64,000 nucleotides of DNA. It comes from Streptomyces katrae (GTDB lineage Bacteria; Actinomycetota; Actinomycetes; Streptomycetales; Streptomycetaceae). The stretch covers positions 124,001-188,000 of the forward strand of contig NZ_JNZY01000002.1 of NCBI RefSeq assembly GCF_000717655.1, written 5' to 3'. The notes beneath the pieces were generated by a model, which did no database searches, was not told the DNA's origin, and worked only from the letters and a program-made list of their open reading frames with translations. A program made the position numbers and the translations under genes. Below are positions 46,024 through 55,188 of the stretch, piece after piece. Positions within the stretch are counted from its first letter, which is position 1. Every line of letters begins with the position of its first letter.

Positions 46024-46629
46024 CTACCAGCTGCTGGGCGGCGGCGCGGTCAGCTGGTCGGCCAGCCGCGCCAGCCGGTCCCGCAGCCGCCGCGGCCCGC
46101 GCTGCACCGGCAGGCCGTTCTCCCCGGCCGCCGCGCTGACCAGGTGCTGCACGGTGTCCAGGTCCAGCTCGCCGGCCCCTTCCCGGACGGACAGGGCGTC
46201 GTGCGCGAGCGCGGCGAGATCCGGATCGCCGCCGTCCAGGGACAGTACGGTCGCCCCCGCGCGCCGGGCGTCGTGCACCCGCTCCAGCAGCCCCGCCCCC
46301 GGCTGCTCCGGCGCCACCACCAGCAGGGTGTGCCCGCGCCGGGCCGCCTCCAGCCGGCCCAGCCCCACCGACAGGTGCGCCGACTCCCCGGGCAGGACCC
46401 GGTGGCGTACGAGCGTGGGCGCCAGCTCCGGGAGCCCCGACCAGGCGGCCTCGTCCACCAGGTGCGCCGCCAGGTGCCAGGGCTCGTACTGCTCGGTCCC
46501 CACCAGCAGCAGGTTCCCGCCGGCCGGCGAGACGGAGCGCCGCAGCGATCCCGCGAAGCGGCGCGCGGCACCGGGCCACTGCGTACCGGCGAGCACCTCG
46601 CGCAGCAGCGCGACCCTCACGGCGTCCAT
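46024..46629 (-). CDS. Hypothetical protein
   Basis: 201 residues from ATG 46629 (CAGGA seven bases upstream; ATG 46647 is possible). Rossmann-like features appear: GGNLLLVGTEQ, RRGHTLLVVAPEQPG and GATVLSLDGGDPD, each a strand followed by a turn. No family recognised. Probably cytoplasmic. It is divergent from npdG, with 115 bases between starts. Confidence 0.7.
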   Translation of the reverse strand: MDAVRVALLREVLAGTQWPGAARRFAGSLRRSVSPAGGNLLLVGTEQYEPWHLAAHLVDEAAWSGLPELAPTLVRHRVLPGESAHLSVGLGRLEAARRGHTLLVVAPEQPGAGLLERVHDARRAGATVLSLDGGDPDLAALAHDALSVREGAGELDLDTVQHLVSAAAGENGLPVQRGPRRLRDRLARLADQLTAPPPSSW

Positions 46630-46744
46630 ATCGGCATCCTGCCGCATGGAAGGGACATACGGGAGCGCTTCGCCCCGCTTCGCCCGGCCGGACGCAGCCC
46701 CGTTCCCGTTCGACTCCGCGGGTCCCGGCATTACCCTCGCCCCC

Positions 46745-47473
46745 ATGACCTCCTCAGACAGCACTCAGACTTCCCCCGCGACGGCGCCGGCCAAGGCACC
46801 GGCCAAGGACCCGTGGGACCTGCCGGACGTCTCCGGCCTCGTCGTCGGCGTCCTCGGCGGCACCGGCGACCAGGGCCGGGGCCTGGCCTACCGGCTCGCC
46901 CGGGCGGGCCAGAAGGTGATCATCGGCTCCCGCGCCGCCGACCGCGCGCAGAGCGCCGCCGACGAACTGGGCCTCGGGGTGGAGGGTGCGGACAACGCCG
47001 AGTGCGCGCGCCGCAGCGACATCGTGATCATCGCGGTGCCGTGGGAGGGCCACGCCAAGACCCTCGAAGCCCTCCGCGAGGACCTCGCGGGCAAGCTCGT
47101 GGTGGACTGCGTCAACCCGCTGGGCTTCGACAAGCAGGGCGCGTACGCCCTCCACGTCGAAGAGGGCAGCGCGGCCCAGCAGGCCGCGGCCCTGCTCCCC
47201 GACTCCCGGGTGACGGCCGCCTTCCACCACCTCTCGGCGGTCCTGCTCCAGGACGAGTCCGTCGAGGAGATCGACACCGACGTGATGGTCCTCGGCGAAT
47301 CCCGCGCCGACACGGACCTCGTGCAGGCCCTGGCCGGCCGTATCCCGGGCATGCGCGGGGTCTTCGCGGGCCGTCTGCGCAACGCCCACCAGGTGGAGTC
47401 CCTGGTCGCCAACCTGATCTCCGCCAACCGCCGCTACAAGGCCCACACGGGCCTGCGCGTCACGGACGTCTGA
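46745..47473 (+). CDS. npdG: NADPH-dependent F420 reductase
   Basis: 242 residues. The NADPH fold GVLGGTGDQGRGLAYRLA (about 35-52) and IIGSRAADRA are as in archaeal and actinobacterial Fno/NPDG; the F420 site includes FHHLSA. It moves hydride between NADPH and cofactor F420, feeding F420-dependent oxidoreductases. An Ala/Pro/Lys leader (1-30) is extra. TACCCT (46732-46737) lies 7 bases before the ATG; leaderless. Confidence 0.93.
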   Translation: MTSSDSTQTSPATAPAKAPAKDPWDLPDVSGLVVGVLGGTGDQGRGLAYRLARAGQKVIIGSRAADRAQSAADELGLGVEGADNAECARRSDIVIIAVPWEGHAKTLEALREDLAGKLVVDCVNPLGFDKQGAYALHVEEGSAAQQAAALLPDSRVTAAFHHLSAVLLQDESVEEIDTDVMVLGESRADTDLVQALAGRIPGMRGVFAGRLRNAHQVESLVANLISANRRYKAHTGLRVTDV

Positions 47474-47481
47474 GCCGCCGC

Positions 47482-47516
47482 CCCCGTGCCCGGCGGCCGC
47501 CCGCCGGGCACAGGGG
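47482..47516 (+). terminator. Hairpin terminator after npdG
   Basis: CCCCGTGCCCGGCGG pairs with CCGCCGGGCACAGGGG (one bulge), 9 bases past the stop. The rest of 47517-47735 shows no gene. Confidence 0.65.
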
Positions 47517-47735
47517 CGGATTCCCTCAGCCCCGGCGGCTGCCGACGCGCGCCTCGACGGCGCCGGCCACCACCCCCTGGCAGAAGGCGAACCGTAGCGG
47601 CGTGGTGCGTCGGAGGTCGGGGAACGGCGGAAAAGGTCGGAAGCGGAGGGCGCGGGGCTTTACGGGAGCACTGCAGGGCATGGGGGACACTGGAGGGGCT
47701 CGACCCCGATCCGTGTCGCCGAGGAGCTGTTCCCC

Positions 47736-47921
47736 ATGCCCCGCCTTGCCGTGTTCGCCATCGTCGTCTGCGTGCTGTCCGTGGCCGCGGCCGTGGTCGC
47801 CTTCGTGGAGGGCAGCTTCCTGGGGATCGTGTGGGTGCTGCTGGCCGGGCTCACGTCCAACATGGCCTGGTACTACCTGCGCAAGGCGAAGGCCGAGAAG
47901 GCAGCCCGCTCCGCGGGGTAG
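47736..47921 (+). CDS. Small membrane protein
   Basis: 61 residues with two hydrophobic segments (about 4-24 and 27-45) and a basic tail (LRKAKAEKAARSAG). GAGGAG lies 9 bases before the ATG. No family recognised. Its end nearly meets the convergent protease gene. Confidence 0.75.
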   Translation: MPRLAVFAIVVCVLSVAAAVVAFVEGSFLGIVWVLLAGLTSNMAWYYLRKAKAEKAARSAG

Positions 47922-47925
47922 CCGC

Positions 47926-48723
47926 CTACTGCGGGACCGCGCAGAAGCCGTTCGTGTCCTGCCAGAAGCGGTAGAGGTCGCGGCCGCAGTAGGTCTCCAG
48001 GTCCGACACGCCCAGCGAGGCCAGCAGATCGCGCACCACGTCGAAGAAGAACCCGTTGACCTCCGGGATCCACAGCAGCGCGAAGACGGCGATCAGCCCG
48101 AACGGCGCCAGCGGCGCGACCTCGCGGCGGATCCGGTACGAGAGCCAGGGCTCGATGATCCCGTAGCCGTCCAGGCCCGGGACCGGCAGGAAATTCAGGA
48201 TCGCCGCCGAGACCTGGAGCAGCGCGAGGAAGGCGAGCGCGAAGCGGAACGGCAGCGGGACGCCGTCGAGGGCGTCCAGCCAGAACGGCGCCGTGCAGAC
48301 GATCGCGAAGGCCACGTTGGTCAGCGGGCCCGCCGCCGAGATCAGGCTGTGCTTCCAGCGGCCCTGGATCCGGTCCCGCTCGATGTACACGGCGCCGCCG
48401 GGCAGGCCCAGCCCGCCCATGATCACGAAGATCACCGGCAGGATGATGCTGAGCAGCGCGTGCGTGTACTTCAGCGGGTTCAGCGTCAGGTAGCCCTTGG
48501 CCCCGACGGTGAGGTCACCGCTGTGCAGGGCGGTGCGGGCGTGCGCGTACTCGTGCAGGCACAGGGAGACGATCCAGGCCGAGGTCACGAAGAGGAACAC
48601 GGCGAGCCCGGTGCTCGTCGAGTACCCCGTCCACACGGCCCACCCGGTGACCGCCATGACGGCGGCGATACCGAGGAATACGGAACTGATCTGCCGCTCG
48701 CTGCGGCTCCCCTGATGACCCAT
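47926..48723 (-). CDS. Site-2 protease family metalloprotease (M50)
   Basis: 265 residues, about six membrane helices. HEYAHA (HExxH with the zinc histidines) lies in the second helix region, and NFLPVPGLDGYGI supplies the NxxPxxxLDG aspartate ligand. It should cut substrates inside the membrane, such as anti-sigma factors or signal peptides. TAGGTT (48731-48736, minus strand) lies 7 bases before ATG 48723; leaderless. Confidence 0.92.
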   Translation of the reverse strand: MGHQGSRSERQISSVFLGIAAVMAVTGWAVWTGYSTSTGLAVFLFVTSAWIVSLCLHEYAHARTALHSGDLTVGAKGYLTLNPLKYTHALLSIILPVIFVIMGGLGLPGGAVYIERDRIQGRWKHSLISAAGPLTNVAFAIVCTAPFWLDALDGVPLPFRFALAFLALLQVSAAILNFLPVPGLDGYGIIEPWLSYRIRREVAPLAPFGLIAVFALLWIPEVNGFFFDVVRDLLASLGVSDLETYCGRDLYRFWQDTNGFCAVPQ

Positions 48724-48796
48724 GCGGCGAAACCTACCCCGGGCATGCGGCCAAAAGGAGTACGGGGTCGGGGGCCGAGCCAGCGACAATGGGCCG

Positions 48797-51700
48797 GTGC
48801 GCTACGCGATTCTCGGCACGGCCCAGGCCATCCGCGACGACGGGACCCCCGTCGCCGTCGGCGGAGCGCGCCTGCGCGCGCTGCTGACGGCGCTCGCGCT
48901 GCGCCCGGGGCGGGCGGTGCCGGTGCACCTGCTCGTGGCCGAGGTGTGGGACGGGGACCCGCCGGCCGACGCGGTGGCCGCCCTCCAGGCGCTGGTCGCG
49001 CGGCTGCGCCGGGCGCTGGGGCACGAGGCCGTGTGCTCCGCGGAGGGCGGCTACCTGCTGGCCGCCGAGCGGGACGACATCGACCTGTACCGCTTCGAGC
49101 GGCTGGTCCGGGCCGCGGGCGAGGCGCCGGACCCGGCCGGGGCGGCCGCCCTGTACGACGAGGCCCTCGCCCTGTGGCGCGGGCCGGCGCTGGCGGACCT
49201 CCCGGACCCGGCCGCGGAGGCCGCGCGCTGGGATGCCGTACGGGCGGACGCGCGCCGGGGCCGGCTCGCGGCGGCCCTGGCCCTGGGCGGGGCCGAGCAG
49301 GCCCTCCCTGAGCTGACCGCCCTGTGCGAGCAGCGCCCGCTGGACGAGCCGCTCCAGGCCCTGCGGATCCGCGCACTGCGGGACGCGGGCCGCCCGGCGG
49401 AGGCGCTGGCCGCCTACGACACCGTCCGCCGCACCCTCGCCGCCCGCCTGGGCACGGACCCGGGCCCGGACCTCCGAGCCCTCCACGCATCCCTCCTGGC
49501 CCCGTCCCCGGCTTCCGCCGCCCCGCAGCAGCCGGCCCAGGCCCCGGGCGGCGAGGCGGCCGGTGGGCTCGTACCGCCAGGGCAGGGGAACCTGCGGGCG
49601 CGGTTGACCAGCTTCGTGGGGCGGGAGCGGGACATCCGGGTCATCCGGGAGGACCTGGCGCGGGCTCGGCTCGTGACGCTGCTCGGGCCCGGCGGGGCCG
49701 GGAAGACGCGGCTGTCCCAGGAGGCCGCCGAGCGCGCCGCCGTGGCCTGGCCCGACGGGGTGTGGTTCGTGGAGCTGGCTCCCGTGGACGATCCCGAGGA
49801 CGTCGCCGAGGCCGCGCTCACCGCGCTCGGCGCGCGCGAGACCAAGCTGCGCGGCGCCGCCGCCGAGGAGCTGCGGGTGCTGACCGACCGCGCCGGGGAC
49901 CAGCCCCTCGACCGGCTCGCGGAGCACTGTGCGCGGCGCCGGATGCTGATGATCCTGGACAACTGCGAGCACGTCGTCGGCGCCGCCGCCGAGCTGGCCG
50001 ACGAGCTCCTCGCGCGCTGCCCCGGCGTCCGGATCCTGGCCACCAGCCGCGAACCCCTCGGCGTGCCGGGGGAGTTGCTGCGGCCGGTGGAACCGCTGCC
50101 CGACCCCGTCGCGCTGCGGCTCCTGGGGGACCGGGGGGCCGCCGCCCGGCCCGGGTTCAGAGTCGAGGACGACCCGGCCGCCGCCGCCGAGATCTGCCGC
50201 CGCCTCGACGGGCTGCCGCTCGCCATCGAGCTGGCCGCGGCCCGGCTTCGGCTGCTCACCCCGCGCCAGATCGCCGACCGTCTCGACGACCGCTTCCGGC
50301 TCCTGACCAGCGGCGCCCGTACCGTCCTGCCCCGCCAGGTCCCTCGTCGTCGCCGCCCCCGGCCAGAGCGGCGGCATGCGCTACCGGCTCCTCGAGACCG
50401 TCGCCGAGTACGCCGCCGAGCGGCTGGCCGAAGCCGGCGGGGACCGCGCCGACACCGAGCGGCGCCACCTCACGTACTACCGCGAACTCGCCCGCACCAC
50501 CGAGCCGTTGCTGCGCGGCCGCCACCAGCGCGAGGCCACGGAGCGGTTCGCCGCCGAGTACGAGAACCTCCGTACCGCGCTGCGCCGCGCCGTCGCCGCC
50601 CGCGACACCGACGAGGTGCTGTGCCTGGTCCACTCCCTCGCCTGGTACTGGCAGATGCACGACCTGCGCGCCGAGTCCCGGCACTGGTCCAACGCCGCCG
50701 GCGAGCTCGGCCCCGACCCGTTCGCCGCGCCCGTCACCCCCGCCGAGCCGGTGTACACGCAGCTCGTGGACGCGCCCCCGCCGTACGGCGGGGAACTGCT
50801 CACCGAGGCCTGGCGCGGCATCCGGATGATCCAGCTCGCCTCCCGCGACCAGACCAACGAGAGCTGGAACGCGCCGGAGATCCGGGCCCAGGTCGAGGGG
50901 ATCGTCGCCGCCTACCGGCCCGGCCTGCCGCAGACCTGTCGGACCCCCGCCGGCCTGTGGATCTACGCCGTCATGATCGCCGGCGACCCCGGCCTGCTCC
51001 AGCAGGTCCTCGACGCCACCGTCGACACCGCCCGGGAGCTGGACTACCGCTGGGAGCTGGCCGCCGCCCTCCAGGTACGGGCCAACGTGCTGGCCAACCG
51101 GCCCGCCTGGTGCGGAGACGCGGCCCGCGACGCCGACGAGAGCCACGCCCTGTTCGAGTCGCTCGGCGACGACTGGGGCTGCGCCGAGGCCCTCTCCGCC
51201 CGCGCCGAATCCCGCGAGAAGCGGGGCGAGTACGCGGCGGCCGCCGATGACTTCCGGTCCGCGATCGAGCACGCCGAGCGGCTCGGCGCCCCGTCCCAGG
51301 TCACGGTCCTGCGCGCGCGGATGGCCGGAACCCTCATCGAGAACGGCGCGGTCGCCGAGGCCGAGGCGCTCCTCGACGGGATCGTGAGCACCCCCCGGAG
51401 CTACGGCAACGAGGCCATGCCGGCCGCCCGGATGTTCCTCGCGAGCATCTACGGCCGCACCGGCCGCATCCCCGAGGCCCGCCGTCAGCTCCAGCTGCTG
51501 CGCGAAGAGTTCGCGTTCGGCGCGTTCGCCATCTTCGACGGGTTCCTGCTCGGCACGATGGCCTGGCTGGAGAACCGGGAGGGCAAGTACACGGAGGCCC
51601 TCGTCCTGCTCCGGGAGGCCATGGGGACCGCCCAGGACCCCCTCGCCCTGATGGTCGCCCCGCAGCTGCCCGCCGTGTACCTGATGACGGCGGCCCTCTC

Positions 51701-51923
51701 CCACGCCGGCCTCGGCGGCGCGCAGCACGCGTACGACGCCGCGCGGCTGCTCGGCGCGTACCGGGCCCTGCTGCCGCCGCAGCACTTCCCGATCAGCACG
51801 GAACGCGAGGACGCAGCCCGGGCCGAGGAGCTGACGCGGGCCGCGCTCGGCGAGGCCGCGTACGCGTCCGCGTACGCCGAAGGCGGCGGCCTCACCCTGG
51901 AGGAGGCCACCGCCCTCGTCTGA
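48797..51923 (+). pseudogene. SARP/BTAD-NB-ARC regulator with internal deletion and frameshift
   Basis: The first frame (48797 to about 50338) encodes a winged helix plus BTAD (about 1-240), then NB-ARC with Walker A LLGPGGAGKT and LMILDNCEH, ending at SGARTVLPRQ. Homologues go on with a winged helix of roughly 70-80 residues; here the reading jumps to SLVVAAPGQSGGMRYRLLETVAEY in another frame, followed by a TPR-like region to 51923. The first frame reads on out of phase to 51250 as Arg/Pro-rich protein. So a piece not divisible by three is missing at about 50338. The intact N-terminal half could still act as a small SARP. Confidence 0.85.
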
Positions 51924-51981
51924 CCCGGCCCCCGTGCGGGGCCCGTCCGGGACGCGATCCGGAACGGACCGTCGTCCCGGA

Positions 51982-52833
51982 TCAGGTCTTCTGGCGGAAC
52001 TTGCGGACGGCGAGCGGCATGGTGACCGCCGTGATGGCCACGGACCAGATCAGGGTCACCGTCACCGGGTGGGCGACCGCACCCCCGTTGATCAGGCCAC
52101 GGGCCGCGTCGGCCAGGTTGGACAGCGGGTTGTAGTCCGTGAAGGTCTGCAGCCAGCCGGGCATGGTCGACGGCGGGGCGAAGATGGAGCTGCCGAACTG
52201 CAGCGGCATCAGGACCAGCATCGCCATGCCCTGGACGGCCTGCGCGGTCTTCATGGTGAGACCGAGCAGGATGAAGATCCACATCAGCGAGGCGCCGAAG
52301 ACCGCCGACAGGCCGATGGACAGCAGCAGGTCGAACACCGAGGTCTTGATCGACAGGCCGAGCATGAAGCCCACGGTGAGCAGGATCGCGATCGCGACCA
52401 TCATGCGGCCCAGCTCGACGACGATCTTGGCGATCAGTACGGACGACCGGGCGATCGGCATGGACCGGAAGCGGTCCATCACGCCCTTCTTGAAATCGTC
52501 GTTGACGCCGGTGCCGACGCCCATGGCGATGTTCATGCCCATCATGGCCATCAGGCCCGGCACGACGTAGTTGACGTACGCCTCCTGCTGGCCCTTGCCG
52601 GAGATCGCGCCGCCGAAGACGAACACGAACAGCAGCGTGAAGATGATCGGCATGAACAGGACGTCGAACATCGACTCGGGGTCCTGCTTGATCTGCAGGG
52701 CGTTGCGGCGCACCAGGGCGCCGATGTGCCGCAGGTTGGCGCGCAGGCCGATCCGGCCCTCGCCGGAGCGGTCGTCCACCGGGGCCGGAGCGGGCGCGGT
52801 GGGAACGGGCTTCGTCGTGGTTACGGTGCTCAT
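51982..52833 (-). CDS. ABC-2 type exporter permease (DrrB-like)
   Basis: 283 residues with six membrane helices after a Pro/Ala leader. VPGLMAMMGMNIAMG and the conserved MDRFRSMPIARSSVLIAK segment are typical of DrrB daunorubicin-type permeases. It pairs with the overlapping ATPase gene (ATGA). Cargo unknown; such pairs export drugs or lipids. It converges on the broken SARP gene. Confidence 0.93.
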   Translation of the reverse strand: MSTVTTTKPVPTAPAPAPVDDRSGEGRIGLRANLRHIGALVRRNALQIKQDPESMFDVLFMPIIFTLLFVFVFGGAISGKGQQEAYVNYVVPGLMAMMGMNIAMGVGTGVNDDFKKGVMDRFRSMPIARSSVLIAKIVVELGRMMVAIAILLTVGFMLGLSIKTSVFDLLLSIGLSAVFGASLMWIFILLGLTMKTAQAVQGMAMLVLMPLQFGSSIFAPPSTMPGWLQTFTDYNPLSNLADAARGLINGGAVAHPVTVTLIWSVAITAVTMPLAVRKFRQKT

Positions 52834-53864
52834 GCCGCGACCTCCTCGGTCTTCTCGGTGGGAACGGAATCCTCGACCGAGGTGGGCCGGTGGCCGGTGA
52901 TGGCCAGGAACACCTCGTCCAGGCTGGGCAGGTACGTGCCGAGGTCGGCGATCGCGTACCCCCGGGCGGCCAGCAGGCCGACCACCGCGGTCAGTTGCTC
53001 GTCGCTCAGGATCGGGACCAGCAGCACGCCCTCGTCCGGCACGGCCTGGGAACCGGCCACGCCGTCGAGCCCGGCCTCCGCCAGCGCGCGGGCCATGCCC
53101 GGCAGGTCGTACGCGGCGACGGGGCGGATCTTCAGGGTCCTTCCGCCGACCCGCGCCTTCAGCTCGTCGACCTTGCCGTTGGCGATGACCTTGCCCTTGT
53201 CGATGACCGTCAGCTCGCTCGCGAGCTGCTCGGCCTCCTCCATGTACTGGGTGGTGAGCAGGACGGTGGCCCCCTCGGCGACCATCCGCTGCACCTCGTC
53301 CCACACCTCGTTGCGGGTACGGGGGTCCAGGCCGGTGGTCGGCTCGTCCAGGTACAGCACGGCCGGGCGGCCGATCATGGAGGCGGCCAGGTCGAGCCGG
53401 CGGCGCATGCCGCCGGAGTAGTTCATCGCGGCCTTCCTGGCGGCGTCGGTGAGCGAGAACCGCTCGAGCAGCTCGTCGGCCCGGGACCTGGCGTCCTTGC
53501 GGGACAGGTCGAGCAGCCGGCCGATCATGTAGAGGTTCTCCCAGCCGGAGAGCTTCTCGTCGACCGAGGCGTACTGGCCGGTCAGGCCTATGGTGCGGCG
53601 CAGCTGCCGCGGCTGGCGGACCACGTCGTAGCCCGCGACGGTCGCGGTCCCGGCGTCCGGGACGATCAGGGTGGAGAGGCAGCGCACGAGGGTGGTCTTG
53701 CCGGCGCCGTTGGGTCCGAGGACCCCGAGGACGGTGCCCTCGCGGACGTCCAGGTCGACACCGTCCAGGGCTTTGGTCTCGCCGTAGTGCTTGACCAGTC
53801 CCCGGACCTCGACGGCGTTCGAGCCGTTCTGGGGATTCTTGTCGTTTCGCGTCATGGGCACCAT
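52830..53864 (-). CDS. ABC exporter ATPase (DrrA-like)
   Basis: 344 residues. Walker A GPNGAGKTT, signature NYSGGMRRRLDLA, Walker B LYLDEPTTGLD, and a C-terminal DrrA extension with VGGRTLKIRPV and LPSLDEVFLAITG. ATG 53864 or 53855 (MTRNDKN) may be the start; neither has a strong ribosome site. The heptamer repeats end only 15 bases upstream of 53864, so the promoter must lie close to or over the proposed start, which favours the downstream ATG. Confidence 0.92.
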   Translation of the reverse strand: MVPMTRNDKNPQNGSNAVEVRGLVKHYGETKALDGVDLDVREGTVLGVLGPNGAGKTTLVRCLSTLIVPDAGTATVAGYDVVRQPRQLRRTIGLTGQYASVDEKLSGWENLYMIGRLLDLSRKDARSRADELLERFSLTDAARKAAMNYSGGMRRRLDLAASMIGRPAVLYLDEPTTGLDPRTRNEVWDEVQRMVAEGATVLLTTQYMEEAEQLASELTVIDKGKVIANGKVDELKARVGGRTLKIRPVAAYDLPGMARALAEAGLDGVAGSQAVPDEGVLLVPILSDEQLTAVVGLLAARGYAIADLGTYLPSLDEVFLAITGHRPTSVEDSVPTEKTEEVAA

Positions 53865-53878
53865 GGGACCAGCCGCCA

Positions 53879-53940
53879 CCGACAACGCACCGACAGCGAA
53901 CCGACAGGCGACCGACAGGCGACCGACAGGAAGCCGACAG
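53879..53940 (-). promoter_or_regulatory. Six heptamer direct repeats at 11-bp period: SARP-type operator
   Basis: On the minus strand CTGTCGG occurs at exact 11-base steps: plus-strand CCGACAG starts at 53890, 53901, 53912, 53923 and 53934, with a one-mismatch copy CCGACAA at 53879. Heptamers separated by 4 bases are the known layout for OmpR-fold SARP activators. The array lies upstream of the DrrAB-like genes, whose neighbour is a SARP gene. Confidence 0.85.
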
Positions 53941-53970
53941 CCCGCCGACGACGCGTCGGCGGGCTGTCGG
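53934..53970 (-). terminator. Terminator of panB, 17-bp perfect stem
   Basis: CCGACAGCCCGCCGACG pairs with CGTCGGCGGGCTGTCGG around a 3-base loop, 17 bases past the panB stop on the minus strand. One arm contains the outermost heptamer of the SARP array. Confidence 0.75.
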
Positions 53971-53986
53971 ACGGGGCGCCGTTCGA

Positions 53987-54847
53987 TCAGTGGAAGCTGT
54001 GCTCGGCCTGCGGGAACGTTCCGCCGACCACGTCCTCGGCGAAGGCCTTCGCCGCGTCGCCCATGGTCGCGCGGAGGTTCGCGTACTGCTTCACGAACTT
54101 CGGCATCTTCCCGCCGGTCAGGCCCATCATGTCGGTCCACACCAGCACCTGCGCGTCGCACTCCGCGCCGGCGCCGATGCCGACCGTCGGGATGTGCAGG
54201 GACCGGGTGACCTCGGCGGCCAGCTCGGCCGGAACCAGCTCCAGCACCACCGCGAAGGCGCCCGCGTCCTGCGCCGCCTTGGCATCGCGCAGCAGCTGGT
54301 GCGCGGCCTCGTCGCCGCGGCCCTGCACCCGGTAGCCCATGGCGTTCACGGACTGCGGGGTCAGGCCCAGGTGGGACATGACGGGGATGCCGGACTGCAC
54401 GATCAGCTCGGTCTGGTGCAGCGAGCGCTCGCCGCCCTCCAGCTTCACGGCCCCGACGCCGGCCTCCTTCACGAGGCGGGTGGCGCTGCGCAGCGCCTGC
54501 ACGGCGCCTTCCTGGTACGAGCCGAACGGCAGGTCGCCGATGACCAGGGCCCTGCTCGTGCCCCGTACGACGGCAGCCGACAGCAGGGTCATCTCGTCCA
54601 TCGTCACGGGGACGGTGGTCTCGTAGCCGAGGTGACAGTTGCCCATGGAGTCGCCGACGAGGATGACCGGGATGCCGGCCTCGTCGAAGACGGACGCGGT
54701 CATCGCGTCGTAGGCGGTGAGCATGGGCCACTTCTCGCCGCGCTCCTTGGCGAGAGTGAGGTCGCGGACGGTGATCCGCCGGGTGCCCGTGCCTCCGTAC
54801 AGGGTGGGGGAGGCGGCTTCGCGGGCAGGCGAAACGGCATGCGTCAT
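53987..54847 (-). CDS. panB: 3-methyl-2-oxobutanoate hydroxymethyltransferase
   Basis: 286 residues, TIM barrel of pantothenate synthesis. MLTAYDAMTASVFDEAG, ILVGDSMGNCHLGY (metal-binding Asp), VKLEGGE and the catalytic Glu region LVLELVPAELA are conserved. It makes ketopantoate from ketoisovalerate and methylene-tetrahydrofolate. AAGGAG precedes the ATG by 8 bases. An N-terminal Ala/Ser extension is longer than in E. coli. Confidence 0.95.
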   Translation of the reverse strand: MTHAVSPAREAASPTLYGGTGTRRITVRDLTLAKERGEKWPMLTAYDAMTASVFDEAGIPVILVGDSMGNCHLGYETTVPVTMDEMTLLSAAVVRGTSRALVIGDLPFGSYQEGAVQALRSATRLVKEAGVGAVKLEGGERSLHQTELIVQSGIPVMSHLGLTPQSVNAMGYRVQGRGDEAAHQLLRDAKAAQDAGAFAVVLELVPAELAAEVTRSLHIPTVGIGAGAECDAQVLVWTDMMGLTGGKMPKFVKQYANLRATMGDAAKAFAEDVVGGTFPQAEHSFH

Positions 54848-55188
54848 TGCAACTGCTCCTTGATGTCATCTCGAGGCGCCCTTATCGGCGTCCCCGGACT
54901 CACCCACCATGGTGGCACCTGCCCGGGCCGTGGCGAAAGTGGCGCGAAGACCTGTGCGTCACACTCCTGGCTCACACCAGGACCACTCCTGGCCCCCTCA
55001 TGGTCCCCTCCGCGGCGGTTCGGCGCGCGCGAGAGCCAATGTACGCGTTTCGTGACAAGCGGAACTCCGGCCACACGGCCGTTCGTCCTCCCGGACGTAG
55101 GGCCGGAACAACGGCACGGAAGGCTGCGTCCATCGCCTAGGGTCAAGGAGCGGGGACGGAGCGCAAGCACGGCAGCGAGGGCAGTGGC
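54848..55188. other. 341-base intergenic stretch with promoter elements
   Basis: No gene supported. CCACCATGGTGG (54904-54915) is a perfect 12-bp palindrome upstream of panB. TAGGGT at 55138-55143 is the probable -10 box for the hydrolase gene at 55189, which has GAGGG before its ATG. Confidence 0.5.

Noticed and set aside
45673..49311. Very long open frame (over 1,200 codons) on the plus strand
   Set aside because: Arg/Pro/Gly-rich shadow frame caused by high GC; it overlaps several well supported genes including map, npdG and the protease.
53879..53940. CRISPR-like array
   Set aside because: Units are 7 bp with 4-bp gaps in exact 11-bp phase, far too short for repeats and spacers; no cas genes.
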